The notes beneath the pieces are model-generated. The model made no database searches and had not been told where the DNA came from. It saw nothing but the letters and a program-made list of their open reading frames with translations. From Moraxella sp. VT-16-12 (GTDB lineage Bacteria; Pseudomonadota; Gammaproteobacteria; Pseudomonadales; Moraxellaceae): DNA of 64,000 bases. The stretch's first letter is position 1. Each line of letters opens with the position of its first letter. The translations under genes and the position numbers were made by a program. The stretch spans positions 186,001-250,000 of the forward strand of contig NZ_NKHK02000001.1 of the NCBI RefSeq assembly GCF_002224245.2, written 5' to 3'. Below are positions 63,761-64,000 of this stretch, one piece after another.

Positions 63761-64000
63761 TTAATGGTGTGCCAATGCGTCCACAGGGTTAAGTCGTGAT
63801 GCATTACGAGCAGGTAAAAAGCCAAAGATGACACCGATGAGTGTGGAGCAGACAAAGGCAACCACAATGGCTAAGGGCGAGTAAATTACCCCCACATTCT
63901 CACCCCCAAATTTATTTATCAAAGAGCCAACCCCAAACGCCAGCAAAATCCCCAGTGCCCCACCAAGTACGCATACCAACACCGCTTCTATCAAAAATTG
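63761..64000 (-). CDS. macB: MacB-like ABC transporter permease, C-terminal fragment (cut by window edge)
   Basis: Only the last 79 codons are in the window; the gene continues past 64000. QFLIEAVLVCVLGGALGILLA is the penultimate FtsX-type helix and GVIFGFLPARNASRLNPVDALAHH is the C-terminus of MacB-type permeases. MacB with MacA and TolC exports macrolides, toxins or lipopeptides. The ATPase domain cannot be seen, so a LolE- or other FtsX-family permease is not excluded. Confidence 0.8.
   Translation of the reverse strand, partial: QFLIEAVLVCVLGGALGILLAFGVGSLINKFGGENVGVIYSPLAIVVAFVCSTLIGVIFGFLPARNASRLNPVDALAHH

Noticed and set aside
1-64000. DNA uptake sequences, insertion sequences, attachment sites, rRNA genes, origin
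   Set aside because: I saw no dense repeated 9-12-base word of the Neisseria or Haemophilus kind, no transposase or integrase, no rRNA and no DnaA-box cluster. A word count would be needed to exclude weak uptake motifs.

Overview
The window is 64 kb of a gamma-proteobacterial chromosome of moderately low G+C, most consistent with the Moraxellaceae and probably Moraxella. This is judged from gene content and protein style: a standalone RnfB-type ferredoxin, a two-gene FimV, a short Pta, and a PpsR-SthA pair facing PpsA. It was not tested by a database search. I see no prophage, insertion sequence, rRNA operon or CRISPR array. Nearly all of it is chromosomal core, with a few A+T-rich accessory genes.

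Layout. 0-5 kb: the ppsR-sthA operon, divergent from ppsA. 5-10.3 kb: small secreted protein, TrmB-like methyltransferase, HI0933-type flavoprotein, then (minus strand) asparaginase-truA and infA-lipase. 10.3-13.8 kb: FimV encoded as two genes, a periplasmic LysM part and a membrane/cytoplasmic part, with a long hairpin between them. 14-18.7 kb: asd, a candidate small RNA, a DUF2868 membrane protein, an RsxB-like ferredoxin and a Cys-rich secreted protein. 18.7-27.8 kb: a 5-aminovalerate/glutarate catabolic region consisting of gcdG, gcdH, a membrane nuclease-fold protein, an APC permease, a davT/gabT aminotransferase, a davD/gabD dehydrogenase and an IclR-type regulator. 27.8-35.3 kb: UDG-family protein, uvrB, DUF2059, an orphan ABC binding lipoprotein, tRNA-Ser, pta and ackA. 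35.5-42.6 kb: lptM-map, a duplicated A+T-rich orphan, glnD, WG-repeat protein, DUF4105, tag, rhodanese. 42.6-46.3 kb: tRNA-Pro/Arg/His, small secreted protein, universal stress protein, then rtcB preceded by a structured 440-bp leader holding a 23-codon ORF and a terminator. 46.3-53.4 kb: the yciB-yciI-(membrane protein)-mnmC-rnhB operon, a His-rich secreted peptide and lon. 53.5-64 kb: yiaA-like, nhaC, der, a metzincin-like protein, an aminotransferase-IV protein, cmoM, a proline-rich lipoprotein, a cobalamin adenosyltransferase, cysS, a DUF2272 lipoprotein and the 3' end of a macB-like permease.

How the genes work together. The 18.7-27.8 kb region can be read as one pathway: uptake of an amino acid such as 5-aminovalerate or GABA, transamination to the semialdehyde, oxidation to glutarate, CoA transfer, and oxidative decarboxylation to crotonyl-CoA. 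Three promoters in it (davD/iclR, davT, gcdH) each carry a pair of 18-bp palindromes close to TGTTCWATATAWNGAACA, set exactly 20 bp apart. This suggests a small regulon run by the adjacent IclR protein. PpsR/PpsA, Pta/AckA and GlnD cover central carbon and nitrogen control. Several tRNA-modification genes (truA, trmB-like, mnmC, cmoM) and an RNA ligase (rtcB) lie near tRNA genes. The least explained structures are the rtcB leader, the paired operators, the divided FimV and the candidate small RNA near 15.55 kb.
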